Shown: positions 7,367 to 18,636 of the stretch, in pieces
Position numbering within the stretch: position 1 is the stretch's first letter
How the letters are laid out: every line of letters begins with the position of its first letter
Source: Halodesulfurarchaeum sp. HSR-GB
GTDB lineage: Archaea; Halobacteriota; Halobacteria; Halobacteriales; Halobacteriaceae
Length of the DNA: 64,000 nucleotides
Assembly (NCBI RefSeq): GCF_031432215.1
Contig: NZ_JAVKGN010000001.1
Location: 1,789,421 to 1,853,420 of the forward strand
Direction of reading: 5' to 3'
Notes under the pieces: generated by a model
The model's database searches: none
What the model saw: only the letters and a program-made list of their open reading frames with translations
What the model was told of the DNA's origin: nothing
Program-made: the position numbers and the translations under genes

Positions 7367-8892
7367 GGACGGGTCGAGCCGTCAGTGTCGAACCAATCGG
7401 AGAAGCTTCCCGAAAGCAGCGTCCGTCGCTGGGTCTGAACGTAGGTCTCCTGCATTTTTCCTACAGCCGTCTCGAGGTCGGCCCCGTCCTGGAGGTGTTC
7501 ACGAACCCGATTTCGCTTCCAGCTGGCCGGCGTGATCTCCTGTCTGACCCGACGACGAAGCGGCCAGAGATATCGAGCGGCCGTCTCGCCCGTGAGCCCG
7601 CGGCGGCGGAGTCCCGCCTGAGCCTGCTCCAGGAGGTCACCGAAGATGGTGTCGATCTCCGTGGCCTCGGTCCCGTCGGCCGTAAGGTAGGTAAGATCAG
7701 CCCGGAGTCCATCCCGCATCGCGGCATAGAAGTTCTCCCGGGCGACGTCCCACGGGAGGTCATAGAGCGGGTGTTCGTACTGGCGCATCTGTTCGAGCAG
7801 CCCCGCAAAGGCTGCCTGAAAGGCCACGCTGTCCCGGACTGTCGGCTGGGCGGGGATCGGCCGGAACTCGATGCGGGCGTTGGCGTCGGTCCGAGAGGCC
7901 CCCTCGAAAACCGGCCGAACCCACCGCCAGAAGGTGCCGTGTTTCATCCGGAAGTGGGCGAATTCGTCGTCGAACCGGCCCGTCTTCTCGACGGCCATCG
8001 GGACGAGCACGTCGTCCTCGGCGATGGCCGTGATGGCGTCTTCGACTGTCCCGATGTCCTCCGGGAACCGAACCTTGCCGTCCCGGCCGGGGACGTTGAG
8101 CACGCTCTCGAAGATGTCGATCCGGTGTTCGTCATAGCCGTCTTCCAGCACGGCATAGGGGTCCACGTCCTCGTAGAGGTCAGGCGGCAGAAACGGCGAG
8201 TTGACCCCCAAAGCCAAAAGCGGCCCGGCAACCCGGACCGCATAGCGGAAGTACTCGGGGAGGTCAGTCGCCCGGGGGACCTGGTAGTGTGGCTGGATGG
8301 AGGTGATGAGACTCTCCGGCATCACCGTCTCGGCTTCGAGGGAGACGTGGGGGACATCGATGGTCATCCCCGGTTCGATCGCCGTATTCGCCATCGCGTG
8401 ATACCGGGCGGTATCCGACATGTTCGTGGCCAGCGTGAGCCCCTCGCGTTCCACCTTCCCCGTGAGGTACTCCCGGGTCGACTCCCCGGCCGGCGGCCTG
8501 GTCCAGATGCCGTCGCTCACCAGGTGTAGGCCCTCGGCGTCCATCGGCCGGGCCGCGGCGTCGATTCGAGAGCGGACACTCGCCTCCTGGGCCTGGAGAC
8601 CGGCGTCGTTCAGCGGGTCGGGGAAGGTCTGCATCTCGGCGTTGTGCAGACCCAGTTCCTTCTCGAAGCCCACGTATTCGAGGAGCCGTCGGGGAATCCG
8701 CGCCAGTGCCCCGTCGTCGTCCACGGCGTAGAACTCGTACTCCAGGCCGACGATCGCCTGGGGATTGTCGAAGGTTCCGGCCTCGACTTCGGCCGTGATG
8801 GTCTTTGCGTCCTCGTGGACCCGATCCTGGAACGTGTCCGGGTCGACGGCGAGCACGTCGCCGACCGCCGTGGCGAGGTCCGGTTCGGACAT
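7363..8892 (-). CDS. Conserved haloarchaeal protein, GCS2/glutamate-cysteine-ligase-like
   Basis: 509 aa. Features resembling the GCS2 carboxylate-amine ligase superfamily are IVGLEYEFYAVDDDG near residue 45 (a GvE-E-F type metal motif), HNAEMQTFPDP, and ARIEFRPIPAQPT in the C-terminal half (GCS2 has a similar R-E-R strand). It is not obviously the main glutamate-cysteine ligase and I cannot name a substrate. It ends in the same CTAG as psmB and stands as a single gene. Alternative: an unrelated ATP-grasp or glutamine-synthetase-like enzyme. Confidence 0.55.
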   Translation of the reverse strand: MSEPDLATAVGDVLAVDPDTFQDRVHEDAKTITAEVEAGTFDNPQAIVGLEYEFYAVDDDGALARIPRRLLEYVGFEKELGLHNAEMQTFPDPLNDAGLQAQEASVRSRIDAAARPMDAEGLHLVSDGIWTRPPAGESTREYLTGKVEREGLTLATNMSDTARYHAMANTAIEPGMTIDVPHVSLEAETVMPESLITSIQPHYQVPRATDLPEYFRYAVRVAGPLLALGVNSPFLPPDLYEDVDPYAVLEDGYDEHRIDIFESVLNVPGRDGKVRFPEDIGTVEDAITAIAEDDVLVPMAVEKTGRFDDEFAHFRMKHGTFWRWVRPVFEGASRTDANARIEFRPIPAQPTVRDSVAFQAAFAGLLEQMRQYEHPLYDLPWDVARENFYAAMRDGLRADLTYLTADGTEATEIDTIFGDLLEQAQAGLRRRGLTGETAARYLWPLRRRVRQEITPASWKRNRVREHLQDGADLETAVGKMQETYVQTQRRTLLSGSFSDWFDTDGSTRP

Positions 8893-8938
8893 GAGTCTCC
8901 CCTTGGAACAAGGGATACATATACCCGACGGCTGCGCT

Positions 8939-9589
8939 TCACCGTCTCTCAGCCGAATCGGCCTCTCGCACCCGCCACAACCACCGACCCACCCACACTA
9001 GCTGGGGGAGATGCCCCCAGGCAATAGAGCGGGGTTTATCGACCGCAACAGTCGGCGTGGGAACTTCCGCCAGTTTCGCCCCACGGGCCTTCGCTTCGAG
9101 GGCGAGCGTGCCACAGGTGCATGCCGTCTCGAGGGCCAATTTCTCGGCCACCGACGTCCGAAGGGCTCGAAAGCCGGTCCCGGTATCCGAGATGTCCACA
9201 GCCAATCCGGCGAGCCGATTCAATAGCCGTTCAGAGGGGCGGGGAATTCGATCCCGGGCCCCGAACACCACGTCCGCTTCGCCCGATCGAATCGGCTCGA
9301 TCAATCGCGGGATATCCGCCGGCCGGTGCTCCCCGTCTGCGTCCATCGTCACGGTCACCGCCCCGCTGGCTGCGCGGAATCCGTCTTTGAGGGCGGCAAT
9401 GTAGCCCTGATTTTCCGTGTGAGAGATGACGGTCGCACCGGCAGCTTTCGCGACGGCCGCCGTATCGTCAGTCGAGGCGTCATCCACGACCAGAACCTCG
9501 TTTGCTTCTGAAAGCGCTTCGACGACCGGCCGGATTCGATCAGCCTCGTTGTAGGCGGGAATGACGACTGAGACGGAGAGATCGCTCAC
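8939..9589 (-). CDS. Family 2 glycosyltransferase (dolichyl-phosphate sugar synthase-like)
   Basis: 216 aa. It opens with the GT2 signature VVIPAYNEADRI, has VLVVDDASTDDT for UDP/GDP-sugar binding, and TMDADGEHRP at residues 81-90 as the metal-binding DxD region. No C-terminal membrane helices are present, so it is a soluble DPM1-like enzyme. The acceptor may be dolichyl phosphate or a surface glycan; the context does not decide. It lies downstream of the topoisomerase VI pair on the same strand with a 61-bp gap. Confidence 0.85.
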   Translation of the reverse strand: MSDLSVSVVIPAYNEADRIRPVVEALSEANEVLVVDDASTDDTAAVAKAAGATVISHTENQGYIAALKDGFRAASGAVTVTMDADGEHRPADIPRLIEPIRSGEADVVFGARDRIPRPSERLLNRLAGLAVDISDTGTGFRALRTSVAEKLALETACTCGTLALEAKARGAKLAEVPTPTVAVDKPRSIAWGHLPQLVWVGRWLWRVREADSAERR

Positions 9590-9650
9590 AGAAGAAATTC
9601 AAGCTCAGACCGGCTTAGAAATTCGGGTCAGAAAAGCGAGAACCAGACAC

Positions 9651-10733
9651 CTAGATGACGCCCATTTCGTCGAGCCGTTCGGGCAGGTAGGTGTCGGTCA
9701 CGAAGTCGAGTCCCCGCGAGGCCAGGGCCTGCTGTTCGGCCTTCTTCTCGATGTCGAGTTGGAGTTCGATCTGCTCGGTCCAGAAATCGGTACTAAAGCG
9801 GGGGTCCTCCAGTTCGCTCTCCAGGGCGTTCACGTCCGAATCCGAGAGCGGGTCGGTCGGCAGGTCGTACTCCACGATATCGACCGGGCGGATGCCCACG
9901 AAGTCGGCCTGTGGCGTCGCGAGGTACTCCGAGAGATGCGCACTCTTGATGGAGCCGTAGGCCACCGACCCGTAGATCCGGTAGGACCACGGGTCACCGT
10001 CAGTGAAGACCGTGACCGGGAGGTCGAGGTCGTCGTGCAACCGTTTGGTGATCCGGCGGGTCGCCCGGGCTGGCTGGCCCTTGAGGTGGACGATGATGGC
10101 GTTGTACTCGTCATCAAAGCCGTTCTCGATCAGGCGGTCCCGCATCCCGCCGGTCTCCACGGCCATCACGAAGTCCGCGTCGTTGTCCAAGAACTCGATG
10201 GTGTCGGGGTTGTTCGGAATCTGATAGCCCCCTTCGCCGACGTCCTCCTGGCAGTGGATCTCACGGTCGCCACGGCGAGTCTGCTCACGGAGCCGGAGCG
10301 GGCCCATCAGGGTCGCTCCCGATTCCTCGGGGCGCATGTGGAAGTCCTCACGTTTCACGCCGGAGACGATCTCCAGGTCCTCGACCAGGGAGTTCGACTG
10401 GTCCTGTGAGTTGAACTGGGCCTCCTCCTCGTCCCAGGACTCGCTGAGGTAGTACAGTTCCCGCAGGGTCGAGGAGCGGTCCTCGTCGAGCTGGTTGGCG
10501 AGGAACTCGATGGTGTAAACCGCCTTGAGGAGCTTCCGTGCCCCGCGGACCGAGTTCGCGCTTCGTGAACTGCTGCGGTCGCCGTAGACCCACACGCCGG
10601 CATCTTCGTCGAAGATGATGTTTGACTTCGACCGGGTCGGCACGTCCATGTGGGGGATTTCGCCCAGTTCGAACTGGTCGTAGAACTGTGCCGCCAGGTC
10701 GATCAACTTCTCGCGGGCCGCTGTCTCACTCAT
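9651..10733 (-). CDS. top6A: DNA topoisomerase VI subunit A
   Basis: 360 aa. This is the DNA-cleaving subunit related to Spo11. The catalytic tyrosine is expected to be Y95, the second Tyr in RELYYLSE. The Toprim domain shows [12 protein letters not shown] (Glu) and VTFTDGDPW-type acidic residues ([10 protein letters not shown]) for magnesium. It overlaps the end of top6B by 4 bp, so the two subunits are made together. The A2B2 enzyme relaxes and decatenates DNA using ATP. Confidence 0.97.
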   Translation of the reverse strand: MSETAAREKLIDLAAQFYDQFELGEIPHMDVPTRSKSNIIFDEDAGVWVYGDRSSSRSANSVRGARKLLKAVYTIEFLANQLDEDRSSTLRELYYLSESWDEEEAQFNSQDQSNSLVEDLEIVSGVKREDFHMRPEESGATLMGPLRLREQTRRGDREIHCQEDVGEGGYQIPNNPDTIEFLDNDADFVMAVETGGMRDRLIENGFDDEYNAIIVHLKGQPARATRRITKRLHDDLDLPVTVFTDGDPWSYRIYGSVAYGSIKSAHLSEYLATPQADFVGIRPVDIVEYDLPTDPLSDSDVNALESELEDPRFSTDFWTEQIELQLDIEKKAEQQALASRGLDFVTDTYLPERLDEMGVI

Positions 10734-13117
10734 TGTATCACCGTCAATTTGGCCTCCTCGATGCCAGACACCTGCATGTCGAATTCAGCATCGGCTTCGA
10801 TCTCGTATTTCAGGGTCGCTTCGCCGCCGCTCTCGACCGCCGGCTTCCAGGTCAGATAGTACTCGCCGTCCATCTCGACCACCTCACCGGCACTGAGGTT
10901 CTGCGGTTCGCCGGTGACGATCTCGGTGACCTCGAGGTCCGCGGTGGCCGAGTCGTGGTTCTCGACCTGGAGTCGGACCACGTTGCCCTCCCGCTCGCGC
11001 TCGACGAGGACGTTGTTCATGATCCGGGCCAGCGAGTCCGAGACGTCGACCGGCTCGCGCTGGGTGATCGTCGAGACCTTCGCGGCCATCGTGGGGAGGA
11101 TGTCCGCGATAACGTTCTGTTTCTGCCGGCGTTTTCGCATCGACTTTCGCCTGTTGAGATGGGATTTGAGATCCCGGGCGGCCTCCCGAAGGGCCAACTC
11201 GAGTTCGTCCTCGATCTCCGGGACGTTCGCCACGGCGTCCTTGGACTCGCTCGTGAACGGCACGTTCGTGGACGCGACGTGAATCATGATGACGACCGGC
11301 CCCTTGGGGATTCCCGATCCCCCCGGCTGGTCGAGCCCGTAATTGCGCCAGTTGATTCCCTTCACGACGTCGGTCATCGCACAGGCCCCGCGCTGGTAGA
11401 CCAGCGGCACCCGGTTCGCAAACCGCATGAGTTCGGCCGTCTCGCCACCGTCTTCGATATCACCGCCGTAGGCGATCCCGGCCTCGGCGATGAAGGGATC
11501 GCCACCGTGGACCCCCGCATCCCGGGTCGCGGCGGTGTAGAAGTCGGCGTCGAACTCGCTTCGGAGTCCGGCCTCGATCTGGTCTTCCGTGATCGGCGAG
11601 AGACAGTCCGAGGGCGGGGCCATCACGTCGACCGAGCCCATCCCGTCGAGCAGGTTGCTGGCGGCATCCCGATCGTCGGCGAGTGTCCCGGGCGAGGGCA
11701 ACTCCTCGTCCACGGGGGCCATCCCGTCCCAGAGCGCCACGAGAATGTTCTCGCGGGCCGTCTCACCGAAGGTTTCGTCGTCCATCTCCTCGGTGAGATC
11801 CGCGGCGCGGTCGATAGCCGACCGCAACGCGGCCTGGGTGAACCGGTCCCGATCAGCGTCGGCGATCTGGCTCGCGAGACGCTCTGCCAGCGCGTCGATT
11901 GCGGCATCGTCCTTCCGGGTCGTGGTCACCTCGTCGATCGTGCGATAGAGCGCGCCGCGGCGATCGTTGGTGAGTGCCGTCCAGGCCGCTTTTTCGACGT
12001 TCGTCCGAACCGTCTCCCCGAAAGCCCGCCCCGACTCCGCGGCCAGGTCGTCGGCGACCTGATCGACGATTTCGGCGAGTTCGGTCCGGCTCACGGGTCG
12101 GTGCTCCTCGATGGCCCCCGCGAGCTGATCGCCGAATCGCCGTTCGAGGTCCTGGCCCTTGTTCGAGATGGCGTCGACGACAGCCCGGGCCAGGTTGCGG
12201 TCCTCGTGATCCTGTGGCGGGTGCCAGCGGAACTCGCGACCGAACTCCCGGTCACTGAACGCGGCGATGATCGAGTCGGCGGTCTTCTGGCCGACCCGGG
12301 TGAACGCCGTCTGGAGGAAGCCCCGAATCGTCCGGGAGTCGGTACTGTCGAGCATCTTGAGCAGCGTCCCGATCTCGACGCCGTGGGGGTGGGGCCGGAT
12401 CTCCTCGGTTTCGGCCGGCAGGGACGCCCCCTCGGCTCGCTCGGACTTGATGTGGGCATTCGGCTCCCGGAGTTCGATGCGGGCGTGGGGGTTGACGACC
12501 GCAGTGTGGCGGATGTAATCGTGAAGCTGAGAGCGGGCCCGCATGTTCGCCTCCATGTCGAGTTCGATGCGGGTGCCGTGACTGCGATCCCAGGTCGTGG
12601 TGGTCTCGGTCCGGATCTCGGGTTCGTTGCTGTCGGTGTCGATAACCAGCTCGAAGTAGTGGGCCTCATCCTGGCTGGAGGTTCGGCTCGTGACCTTCGC
12701 CGGTTTCCCGGAAGTCAACTGAGAGTACAGTACAGCCGCTGAAATTCCGATTCCTTGCTGGCCCCGACTCTGCTCACGCTTGTGAAACCGGGAGCCATAG
12801 AGCAGTTTGCCGAAGACCTTGGGCAGTTCTTCGGCCGTGATGCCCGGGCCGTTGTCCTCGATGATCAGTCGGTAGTGGTCGTCGACCTCCCGGATTTCGA
12901 CGTAGATGTCCGGGAGATAGCCCGCCTCCTCGGCGGCGTCAAGCGAGTTGTCGACCCCCTCTTTGACGGCGGTCACCAGCGCCCGGGCTTCGCTGTCGAA
13001 GCCCAGCATGTGCTTGTTCTTCTCGAAGAACTCGGCGATCGAGATCGACCGCTGGTCGGCCGCCAGGTCATCGGCGATCGCGCCCCCTCCGGATGGTGTC
13101 GAATCGAAAGCCGTCAT
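10730..13117 (-). CDS. top6B: DNA topoisomerase VI subunit B
   Basis: 795 aa, longer than many archaeal Top6B, as expected in haloarchaea, which carry an acidic insert in the middle. GHKL ATPase motifs: [19 protein letters not shown] (N box, N57), IIEDNGPGI (G1) and [16 protein letters not shown] (G2/ATP lid). The H2TH and transducer regions follow. It is transcribed away from gyrB across a 139-bp gap, so both ATP-driven type II topoisomerase systems have promoters in one intergenic region. Confidence 0.97.
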   Translation of the reverse strand: MTAFDSTPSGGGAIADDLAADQRSISIAEFFEKNKHMLGFDSEARALVTAVKEGVDNSLDAAEEAGYLPDIYVEIREVDDHYRLIIEDNGPGITAEELPKVFGKLLYGSRFHKREQSRGQQGIGISAAVLYSQLTSGKPAKVTSRTSSQDEAHYFELVIDTDSNEPEIRTETTTTWDRSHGTRIELDMEANMRARSQLHDYIRHTAVVNPHARIELREPNAHIKSERAEGASLPAETEEIRPHPHGVEIGTLLKMLDSTDSRTIRGFLQTAFTRVGQKTADSIIAAFSDREFGREFRWHPPQDHEDRNLARAVVDAISNKGQDLERRFGDQLAGAIEEHRPVSRTELAEIVDQVADDLAAESGRAFGETVRTNVEKAAWTALTNDRRGALYRTIDEVTTTRKDDAAIDALAERLASQIADADRDRFTQAALRSAIDRAADLTEEMDDETFGETARENILVALWDGMAPVDEELPSPGTLADDRDAASNLLDGMGSVDVMAPPSDCLSPITEDQIEAGLRSEFDADFYTAATRDAGVHGGDPFIAEAGIAYGGDIEDGGETAELMRFANRVPLVYQRGACAMTDVVKGINWRNYGLDQPGGSGIPKGPVVIMIHVASTNVPFTSESKDAVANVPEIEDELELALREAARDLKSHLNRRKSMRKRRQKQNVIADILPTMAAKVSTITQREPVDVSDSLARIMNNVLVEREREGNVVRLQVENHDSATADLEVTEIVTGEPQNLSAGEVVEMDGEYYLTWKPAVESGGEATLKYEIEADAEFDMQVSGIEEAKLTVIQ

Positions 13118-13195
13118 TCGCTTGTTTGGGGTTCCGCGCCCCCACTCAAAAACGTCCCGATACGGGGGACCCGAAAGCGGTAGCCGTGGTGCTTC

Positions 13196-13213
13196 TACGC
13201 GCGCACGCGCATG
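13196..13213. promoter_or_regulatory. 18-bp alternating pyrimidine-purine tract upstream of gyrB
   Basis: Every base step from 13196 to 13213 alternates pyrimidine and purine, mostly CG/CA steps, the sequence type that most readily adopts left-handed Z-DNA under negative supercoiling. It ends 5 bp before the gyrB TATA box. A similar though shorter tract (RY box) is known at the supercoiling-sensitive bop promoter of Halobacterium. Confidence 0.6.
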
Positions 13214-13218
13214 AGGAG

Positions 13219-13227
13219 CTTTTTAAG
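13219..13227 (+). promoter_or_regulatory. TATA box of the gyrBA operon
   Basis: CTTTTTAAG is centred about 34 bp before the gyrB ATG at 13257, giving a leader of only a few bases. Confidence 0.65.
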
Positions 13228-13256
13228 TTAGCACCGACTACCTGGCAGTAGCATTC

Positions 13257-15176
13257 ATGGTAGCGGAATCAAACTACGGAGCCGGGCAGATCCAGGTCCT
13301 CGAGGGGCTCGAGGCCGTCCGCAAGCGACCCGCGATGTACATCGGGTCGACCGACGGTCGCGGGCTCCACCATCTCGTCTACGAGGTCGTGGACAACGCC
13401 ATCGACGAGGCGCTGGCCGGACACTGTTCGCACATCGAGGTCGAGTTACACGACGACGGTTCTGTCAGCGTGCGGGACGACGGCCGGGGCATCCCGGTCG
13501 ACACCCACGAGGAGTACGACCGCCCCGCGGTGGAGGTAATTCTGACGGTGCTGCACGCAGGCGGCAAGTTCGACAAAGAGTCCTACCAGGTCTCCGGCGG
13601 GCTGCACGGCGTCGGCGTGTCGGTCGTCAACGCTCTCTCGGAGTGGCTCACCGTCGAAGTCGACCGGAACGGAAAGCGGTACGAACAGCGCTTCGAGCGA
13701 GGTGAACCCGTCACGGAACTGGAGACGGTCACTGATGTTCCCGAGGACCAGACCGGGACCCGGATCCAGTTCAAACCCGACACGGACATCTTCGAAGTGG
13801 AGAAATTTAGCTTCTCCACGCTTGAATCCCGACTCCGAGAGCTTGCCTTCCTGAACTCCGGTGTCCGGATCTCCCTGATCGACGACCGGGATCCCGACGC
13901 CGACACCGCGACCTTCGAGTACGAGGGCGGCATCAGGGAGTTCGTCGAGTACCTCAACGAGACGAGGACGCCGCTTCACGGGGACGTGATCTATCTGGAG
14001 GACGAGTCCGCGGGCGTCCAGGTCGAAATCGCGATGCAGGCCACCGAGGATCTCCAGTCCTCGACACATGCGTTTGCCAACAATATCAACACCCGCGAGG
14101 GTGGCACCCACCTCACGGGATTCAAGACGGCACTCACCAGGGTCGTGAACGGCTACGCGAAAGACCACGATCTCCTGAAGGCGATCGACGGCGAGAACCT
14201 CAAGGGCGAGGACATCCGGGAGGGCCTGACCGCGGTCATCTCGGTGAAACACCCCGACCCACAGTTCGAGGGTCAGACCAAGACCAAACTGGGCAACAGC
14301 GACGTGCGGGGCGTCGTCGAGTCGGCCCTCCACGACGGACTCAACACCTACTTCGAGGAGCACCCGGACACGGCCGAGGCGATCATCTCGAAGGCCATCG
14401 AAGCGGCGAAAGCCCGGAAAGCCGCCCAGAAGGCCGAAGAGCTGACCCGGCGGAAGAGCGCCCTGGAGAGTACCTCACTCCCTGGCAAACTCGCCGACTG
14501 TCAGACCAAAGAGCCCGAGGACTCGGAGCTTTTCATCGTGGAGGGGGACAGCGCTGGGGGATCGACAAAGCAGGCCCGAGACCGGAAGTTCCAGGCGGTA
14601 CTGCCGATTCGCGGGAAGATCCTCAACGTCGAGAAACACCGCCTCGATCGGATCCTGGAGAACGAGGAGATCCGGGCGATGATCCGGGCGATCGGGACCG
14701 GCATCGGCGAGGAGTTCGACATCGATGAGCTTCGGTACGGCCGCGTGATCCTCGCCACGGACGCCGACGTGGACGGAGCCCACATCAGAACGCTCCTCCT
14801 GACCTTTTTCTACCGGCACATGCGCCCGCTCCTCGAAAACGGCCACGTCTATGCCATCAAGCCGCCGCTCTATCGGATCCGGTATCGCGGGGAGACTTAC
14901 GACGCCATGACCGAGGCCGACCGCGAGCGGATCGTCGAGGAAGAGTGCAACGGAAATCCGACCCAGATCCAGCGGTTCAAGGGTCTGGGCGAGATGAACC
15001 CCGAACAGCTCTGGGAGTCGGCGATGAACCCGGAGAACCGGATTCTCAAGCGGATCACCATCGAGGACGCCGCCGAGGCCGACCGGATGTTCTCGGTGCT
15101 GATGGGCGATGCGGTGGGGCCGCGAAAACAGTTCATCAAGGAACACGCCACGGACGCCGAATGGGTTGATATCTGA
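13257..15176 (+). CDS. gyrB: DNA gyrase subunit B
   Basis: 639 aa, the short bacterial-type GyrB found in haloarchaea. ATPase motifs: [15 protein letters not shown] (N box), [11 protein letters not shown] (G1) and [15 protein letters not shown] (G2). The TOPRIM region has [17 protein letters not shown] and [14 protein letters not shown], and [14 protein letters not shown] is near the end. The N-terminus is the standard [18 protein letters not shown]. The stop TGA overlaps the gyrA ATG by one base. Gyrase introduces negative supercoils; haloarchaea acquired it from bacteria. Confidence 0.98.
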   Translation: MVAESNYGAGQIQVLEGLEAVRKRPAMYIGSTDGRGLHHLVYEVVDNAIDEALAGHCSHIEVELHDDGSVSVRDDGRGIPVDTHEEYDRPAVEVILTVLHAGGKFDKESYQVSGGLHGVGVSVVNALSEWLTVEVDRNGKRYEQRFERGEPVTELETVTDVPEDQTGTRIQFKPDTDIFEVEKFSFSTLESRLRELAFLNSGVRISLIDDRDPDADTATFEYEGGIREFVEYLNETRTPLHGDVIYLEDESAGVQVEIAMQATEDLQSSTHAFANNINTREGGTHLTGFKTALTRVVNGYAKDHDLLKAIDGENLKGEDIREGLTAVISVKHPDPQFEGQTKTKLGNSDVRGVVESALHDGLNTYFEEHPDTAEAIISKAIEAAKARKAAQKAEELTRRKSALESTSLPGKLADCQTKEPEDSELFIVEGDSAGGSTKQARDRKFQAVLPIRGKILNVEKHRLDRILENEEIRAMIRAIGTGIGEEFDIDELRYGRVILATDADVDGAHIRTLLLTFFYRHMRPLLENGHVYAIKPPLYRIRYRGETYDAMTEADRERIVEEECNGNPTQIQRFKGLGEMNPEQLWESAMNPENRILKRITIEDAAEADRMFSVLMGDAVGPRKQFIKEHATDAEWVDI

Positions 15177-17638
15177 TGAGTTCGGAACTGCCAACGCCGG
15201 CCGGGCAGGTCGGCGACGAGATCGAGACCGTGCGGGTCGAAGACGAGATGGAACAGTCCTACATCGATTACGCGATGAGCGTGATCGCCGGGCGCGCGCT
15301 CCCGGACGTGCGGGACGGTCTGAAGCCGGTCCACCGCCGGATCCTCTATGCCATGCACGAGGCCGGCATCACGAGTAACTCCGGCCACCGGAAGTCCTCC
15401 TCGATCGTCGGGGACACGATGGGGAACTTCCACCCCCACGGCGACAGCGCCATCTACGACACGCTCGTGCGAATGGCTCAGGACTTCTCGATGCGCCACC
15501 CGCTGGTCGACGGGCAGGGGAACTTCGGCTCGGTCGACGGCGATCCGGCAGCGGCCATGCGGTACACAGAGAGCCGGATGGCTCCCATCGCCGAGGAACT
15601 GCTTGAGGACATCGAGAAGGACACTGTCGACTTCGAGCCCAACTACGACGACCGCCTGGAGGAGCCCGCCGTTCTCCCCGCTGCCGTCCCGAACCTGCTC
15701 GTCAACGGCTCCTCGGGCATCGCCGTCGGGATGAGCACGAACGTGCCGCCGCACAATCTGAGCGAGGTCATCGACGCGGCGGTCCACCTGCTCGAAAACC
15801 CGGATGCGACGGTCACGGACCTGATGGAGTTCGTTCCGGGCCCGGACTTCCCGACCGGGGCTACCATCGTGGGCAAGAACGCGATCAAGCAGGCCTACGA
15901 GACGGGCCGCGGTCGACTCAGGGTCCGGGCGAACTACGAGATCGAAGAGCGATCAAAGGGCGATCGGATCATCCTCACGGCACTCCCCTACCAGCAGAAC
16001 AAATCAAAGCTGGTCGAGCGGATCGCGGACATGGTCAACGACGGTGACCTGGAGGGCGTGCGAGACCTCCGGGACGAGTCCGACCGCGACGGGATCCGTG
16101 TGGTCATCGAGTTGAAGCGGGGCGCGAACACCGACATCGTCGAGAACCGCCTGCTGGAGAGCGTGCTCGAACGGACCTTCGGCGTCATCAACCTCGCGCT
16201 GGTCGATGGCAACCCCGAGGTACTCACGCTGAAGGAGATGCTCGATCACTACCTCGATCACCGTCGGGAGGTCGTCCGCCGGCGCTCGGAACACGACCTC
16301 GCGGAGGCCGAGGACCGGGCCCACATTCTGGAAGGCCGGCTTCTCGCCCTGGAGCACGCCGAGGACGTGGTCGAGTTGATCCGGAACTCCGCGGACCGGG
16401 ACGCCGCCAAAGCCGCACTGCAGGAGGAGTATGACTTCTCGCAGGCCCAGGCCCAGCACGTCGTGCGTATGCAACTCGGGAGCCTGACCTCCCTTGAGCG
16501 CAGCGAGATCGAGTCGGAGTACGAGGACGTCAAAGCCCGGATCGAGCGGCTCCAGACGATTCTGGAGGACGAATCGGAACTCCGCGAGGTCATCAAATCC
16601 GAACTTCAGGCCCAGAAGGAGACCTACGGCGACGAGCGGCGCACTTCGATCATCGAGGCCGACGGCGAGGTGACCGACGAGGATCTGATCCCCCAGGAGG
16701 ACGTGCTCATCACGCTCTCCGAGGAGGATTACATCAAGCGGGTCCCGATGGACGAGTTCTCGGCCCAGCACCGGGGTGGGAAGGGGATCATCGGAGCCGA
16801 CCTCAAAGAAGGGGATCAGGTCGCGACCGCCTTCCCCGCCCGCACCCACGACACCCTGCTCTGTTTCACCGACGCGGGTCAGGTCTATCGACTCAAGGCC
16901 TATCAGGTGCCGGAGATGTCCCGGACCGCCCGGGGCACCTCGGCGATCAACCTGCTCGAACTCGACGGGGACGAGGACATCACCGCCGTCGTGGCAACCC
17001 GGGACATCGACGAGGACCAGTATCTCACGATGGTCACCCGGGACGGGTACGTCAAACGGACACCCGTCGAGGACTTCGAGAACATCCTCTCGACTGGCAT
17101 CATCGCCACGCGACTCGAAGACGGCGACGAACTGGTGGACGTGGTGATCACCGACGACGAGTCACAGATCGTCATCGGCACGCGAGGGGGCCGAGCAATC
17201 CGCTTCGCGGAGACCGACGTTCGAGCGATGGGGCGAACCGCCCGAGGGGTTCGGGGCATCACCCTCGAGCCGGGAGACGCCGTGGCTGGCGTGACTGCAG
17301 TCCAACCTGACGACGACCGATACCTGCTCACCGTCACCGAGAACGGGTACGGTAAGCGCACCCGACTCTCGGAGTACCGGGCCCAGTCCCGGAACGGAAA
17401 GGGTCTCATGGACATCAAGACCGGCGACCGCAACGGCCCCGTGGCGACCCTGCGGACGGTTTCGGAGGGCGATCACGTCATCGCCATGAGCGAGGCCGGC
17501 CAGATCACCCGGATGCCCGTCGAAGAGATCTCCGCGATCGGGCGCAACACCAAAGGCGTCCTCGTCATGCGAGTCGAACGGACGGACCGCCTGGCCGGCG
17601 TCAGCATCTTCCGCCCGATGACGGAGACCGAAGCGTAA
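15176..17638 (+). CDS. gyrA: DNA gyrase subunit A
   Basis: 820 aa. The winged-helix breakage region has [33 protein letters not shown] and the catalytic tyrosine Y130 in [11 protein letters not shown]. The C-terminal beta-pinwheel, which wraps DNA, begins after about residue 500. It carries the GyrA box as QHRGGKG near residues 531-537, the motif that separates gyrase from topoisomerase IV. Start overlaps the gyrB stop by one base. Confidence 0.98.
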   Translation: MSSELPTPAGQVGDEIETVRVEDEMEQSYIDYAMSVIAGRALPDVRDGLKPVHRRILYAMHEAGITSNSGHRKSSSIVGDTMGNFHPHGDSAIYDTLVRMAQDFSMRHPLVDGQGNFGSVDGDPAAAMRYTESRMAPIAEELLEDIEKDTVDFEPNYDDRLEEPAVLPAAVPNLLVNGSSGIAVGMSTNVPPHNLSEVIDAAVHLLENPDATVTDLMEFVPGPDFPTGATIVGKNAIKQAYETGRGRLRVRANYEIEERSKGDRIILTALPYQQNKSKLVERIADMVNDGDLEGVRDLRDESDRDGIRVVIELKRGANTDIVENRLLESVLERTFGVINLALVDGNPEVLTLKEMLDHYLDHRREVVRRRSEHDLAEAEDRAHILEGRLLALEHAEDVVELIRNSADRDAAKAALQEEYDFSQAQAQHVVRMQLGSLTSLERSEIESEYEDVKARIERLQTILEDESELREVIKSELQAQKETYGDERRTSIIEADGEVTDEDLIPQEDVLITLSEEDYIKRVPMDEFSAQHRGGKGIIGADLKEGDQVATAFPARTHDTLLCFTDAGQVYRLKAYQVPEMSRTARGTSAINLLELDGDEDITAVVATRDIDEDQYLTMVTRDGYVKRTPVEDFENILSTGIIATRLEDGDELVDVVITDDESQIVIGTRGGRAIRFAETDVRAMGRTARGVRGITLEPGDAVAGVTAVQPDDDRYLLTVTENGYGKRTRLSEYRAQSRNGKGLMDIKTGDRNGPVATLRTVSEGDHVIAMSEAGQITRMPVEEISAIGRNTKGVLVMRVERTDRLAGVSIFRPMTETEA

Positions 17639-17703
17639 GTCGGGGCAGTATGTGACCGAACCCCACACGAGTTCTATTGTTCGTGGGGTCCAACAGCTGA
17701 GTA

Positions 17704-18630
17704 ATGGAGTCACTCTCCCCGCTCGTCGAGTCACACGACCTGATCGCGTTCACTGGCAAGGGCGGCGTCGGAAAGACCACGAGTGCCGCCGCAACCGCAC
17801 TGCACCTGGCCGAACGAGGCGAACGAACCCTGCTGCTCTCGACCGACCGGTCCCCATCGCTGTCGGACATCCTGGGCACTGACGTGGGCGGGGAGGTGAC
17901 CGCCGTCCCAGGCGTCGAAAACCTCGACGCGATCGAGATGGACTTCGACGCCGTCGCCGAGCGCTGGAAGGAGGCCTACGGCGAGGAGGTGTATGCCGTC
18001 GTCTCCTCGTTTATGCCCGTCGATCGCTGGGTAATCGACTACTTCGCCGAGGCACCGGGCATCTCCACGCAATTTGCGCTGAGCTACCTGCTAGAGTTCT
18101 ACGAGGGCGAGACCTACGACCGGATCGTCTGGGACACCGCCCCCGCGGGGGCTACAATCGGGCTGATCGAACTCGAAGAGAAACTCTACGAGCACCTGGG
18201 GACCGCCCCGAAGTTCTACGCCAAACTCCGGGCCGCGATCAGCCGCGACACCAAAGCCGACCCGAGCAAACTTCTCGATGAGTGGCGTGAGTTGGCCCAG
18301 GACTGTCTGGCCATGGTGCGTAGCGACCGGACGACGTTCCTCGTCGTGACAAATCCCGAAAAACTGGCGGTCAACGAAACCCAGCGCATCACGGCGGAAC
18401 TCGAAGATCGGGGCATTGCAGTTGGTGGGATCGTCGCGAACGGCCTCCTCTCAGAATCGCTCTGTGACTGCTCGTTCCATCAGGACCGGGTCGCAATGCA
18501 GCGAGAACACCTCGCAGAACTGGAATCAGTCTACGGCCAGGACCCGGGGCTGGTGTCGGTCCCACAGTTCTCGACCGAAGTGGCCGGCGTCGACTCACTT
18601 CGCGAGGTCGGGACCCACCTGTTCACCTGA
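17704..18630 (+). CDS. ArsA/GET3-family ATPase
   Basis: 308 aa, the length of a single-domain ArsA/Get3. The deviant Walker A motif FTGKGGVGKTTSAAATA is at residues 16-32. Downstream are the family aspartates LLLSTDRSPSLSDIL and the DTAPAGATIGLIELEEKL loop. Late in the protein NGLLSESLCDCSF and FHQDRVAMQREHL resemble the A-loop region. The Cys pair of arsenite-pumping ArsA is not obvious and no ars genes are nearby, so a Get3-like tail-anchored-protein or general chaperone role is at least as likely. Confidence 0.85.
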   Translation: MESLSPLVESHDLIAFTGKGGVGKTTSAAATALHLAERGERTLLLSTDRSPSLSDILGTDVGGEVTAVPGVENLDAIEMDFDAVAERWKEAYGEEVYAVVSSFMPVDRWVIDYFAEAPGISTQFALSYLLEFYEGETYDRIVWDTAPAGATIGLIELEEKLYEHLGTAPKFYAKLRAAISRDTKADPSKLLDEWRELAQDCLAMVRSDRTTFLVVTNPEKLAVNETQRITAELEDRGIAVGGIVANGLLSESLCDCSFHQDRVAMQREHLAELESVYGQDPGLVSVPQFSTEVAGVDSLREVGTHLFT

Positions 18631-18636
18631 ACTGGG

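Noticed and set aside
10622-12742. 706-codon open frame opposite top6B
   Set aside because: It is antisense to a certain gene. Long antisense frames are common in high-GC haloarchaeal DNA because stop codons are rare.
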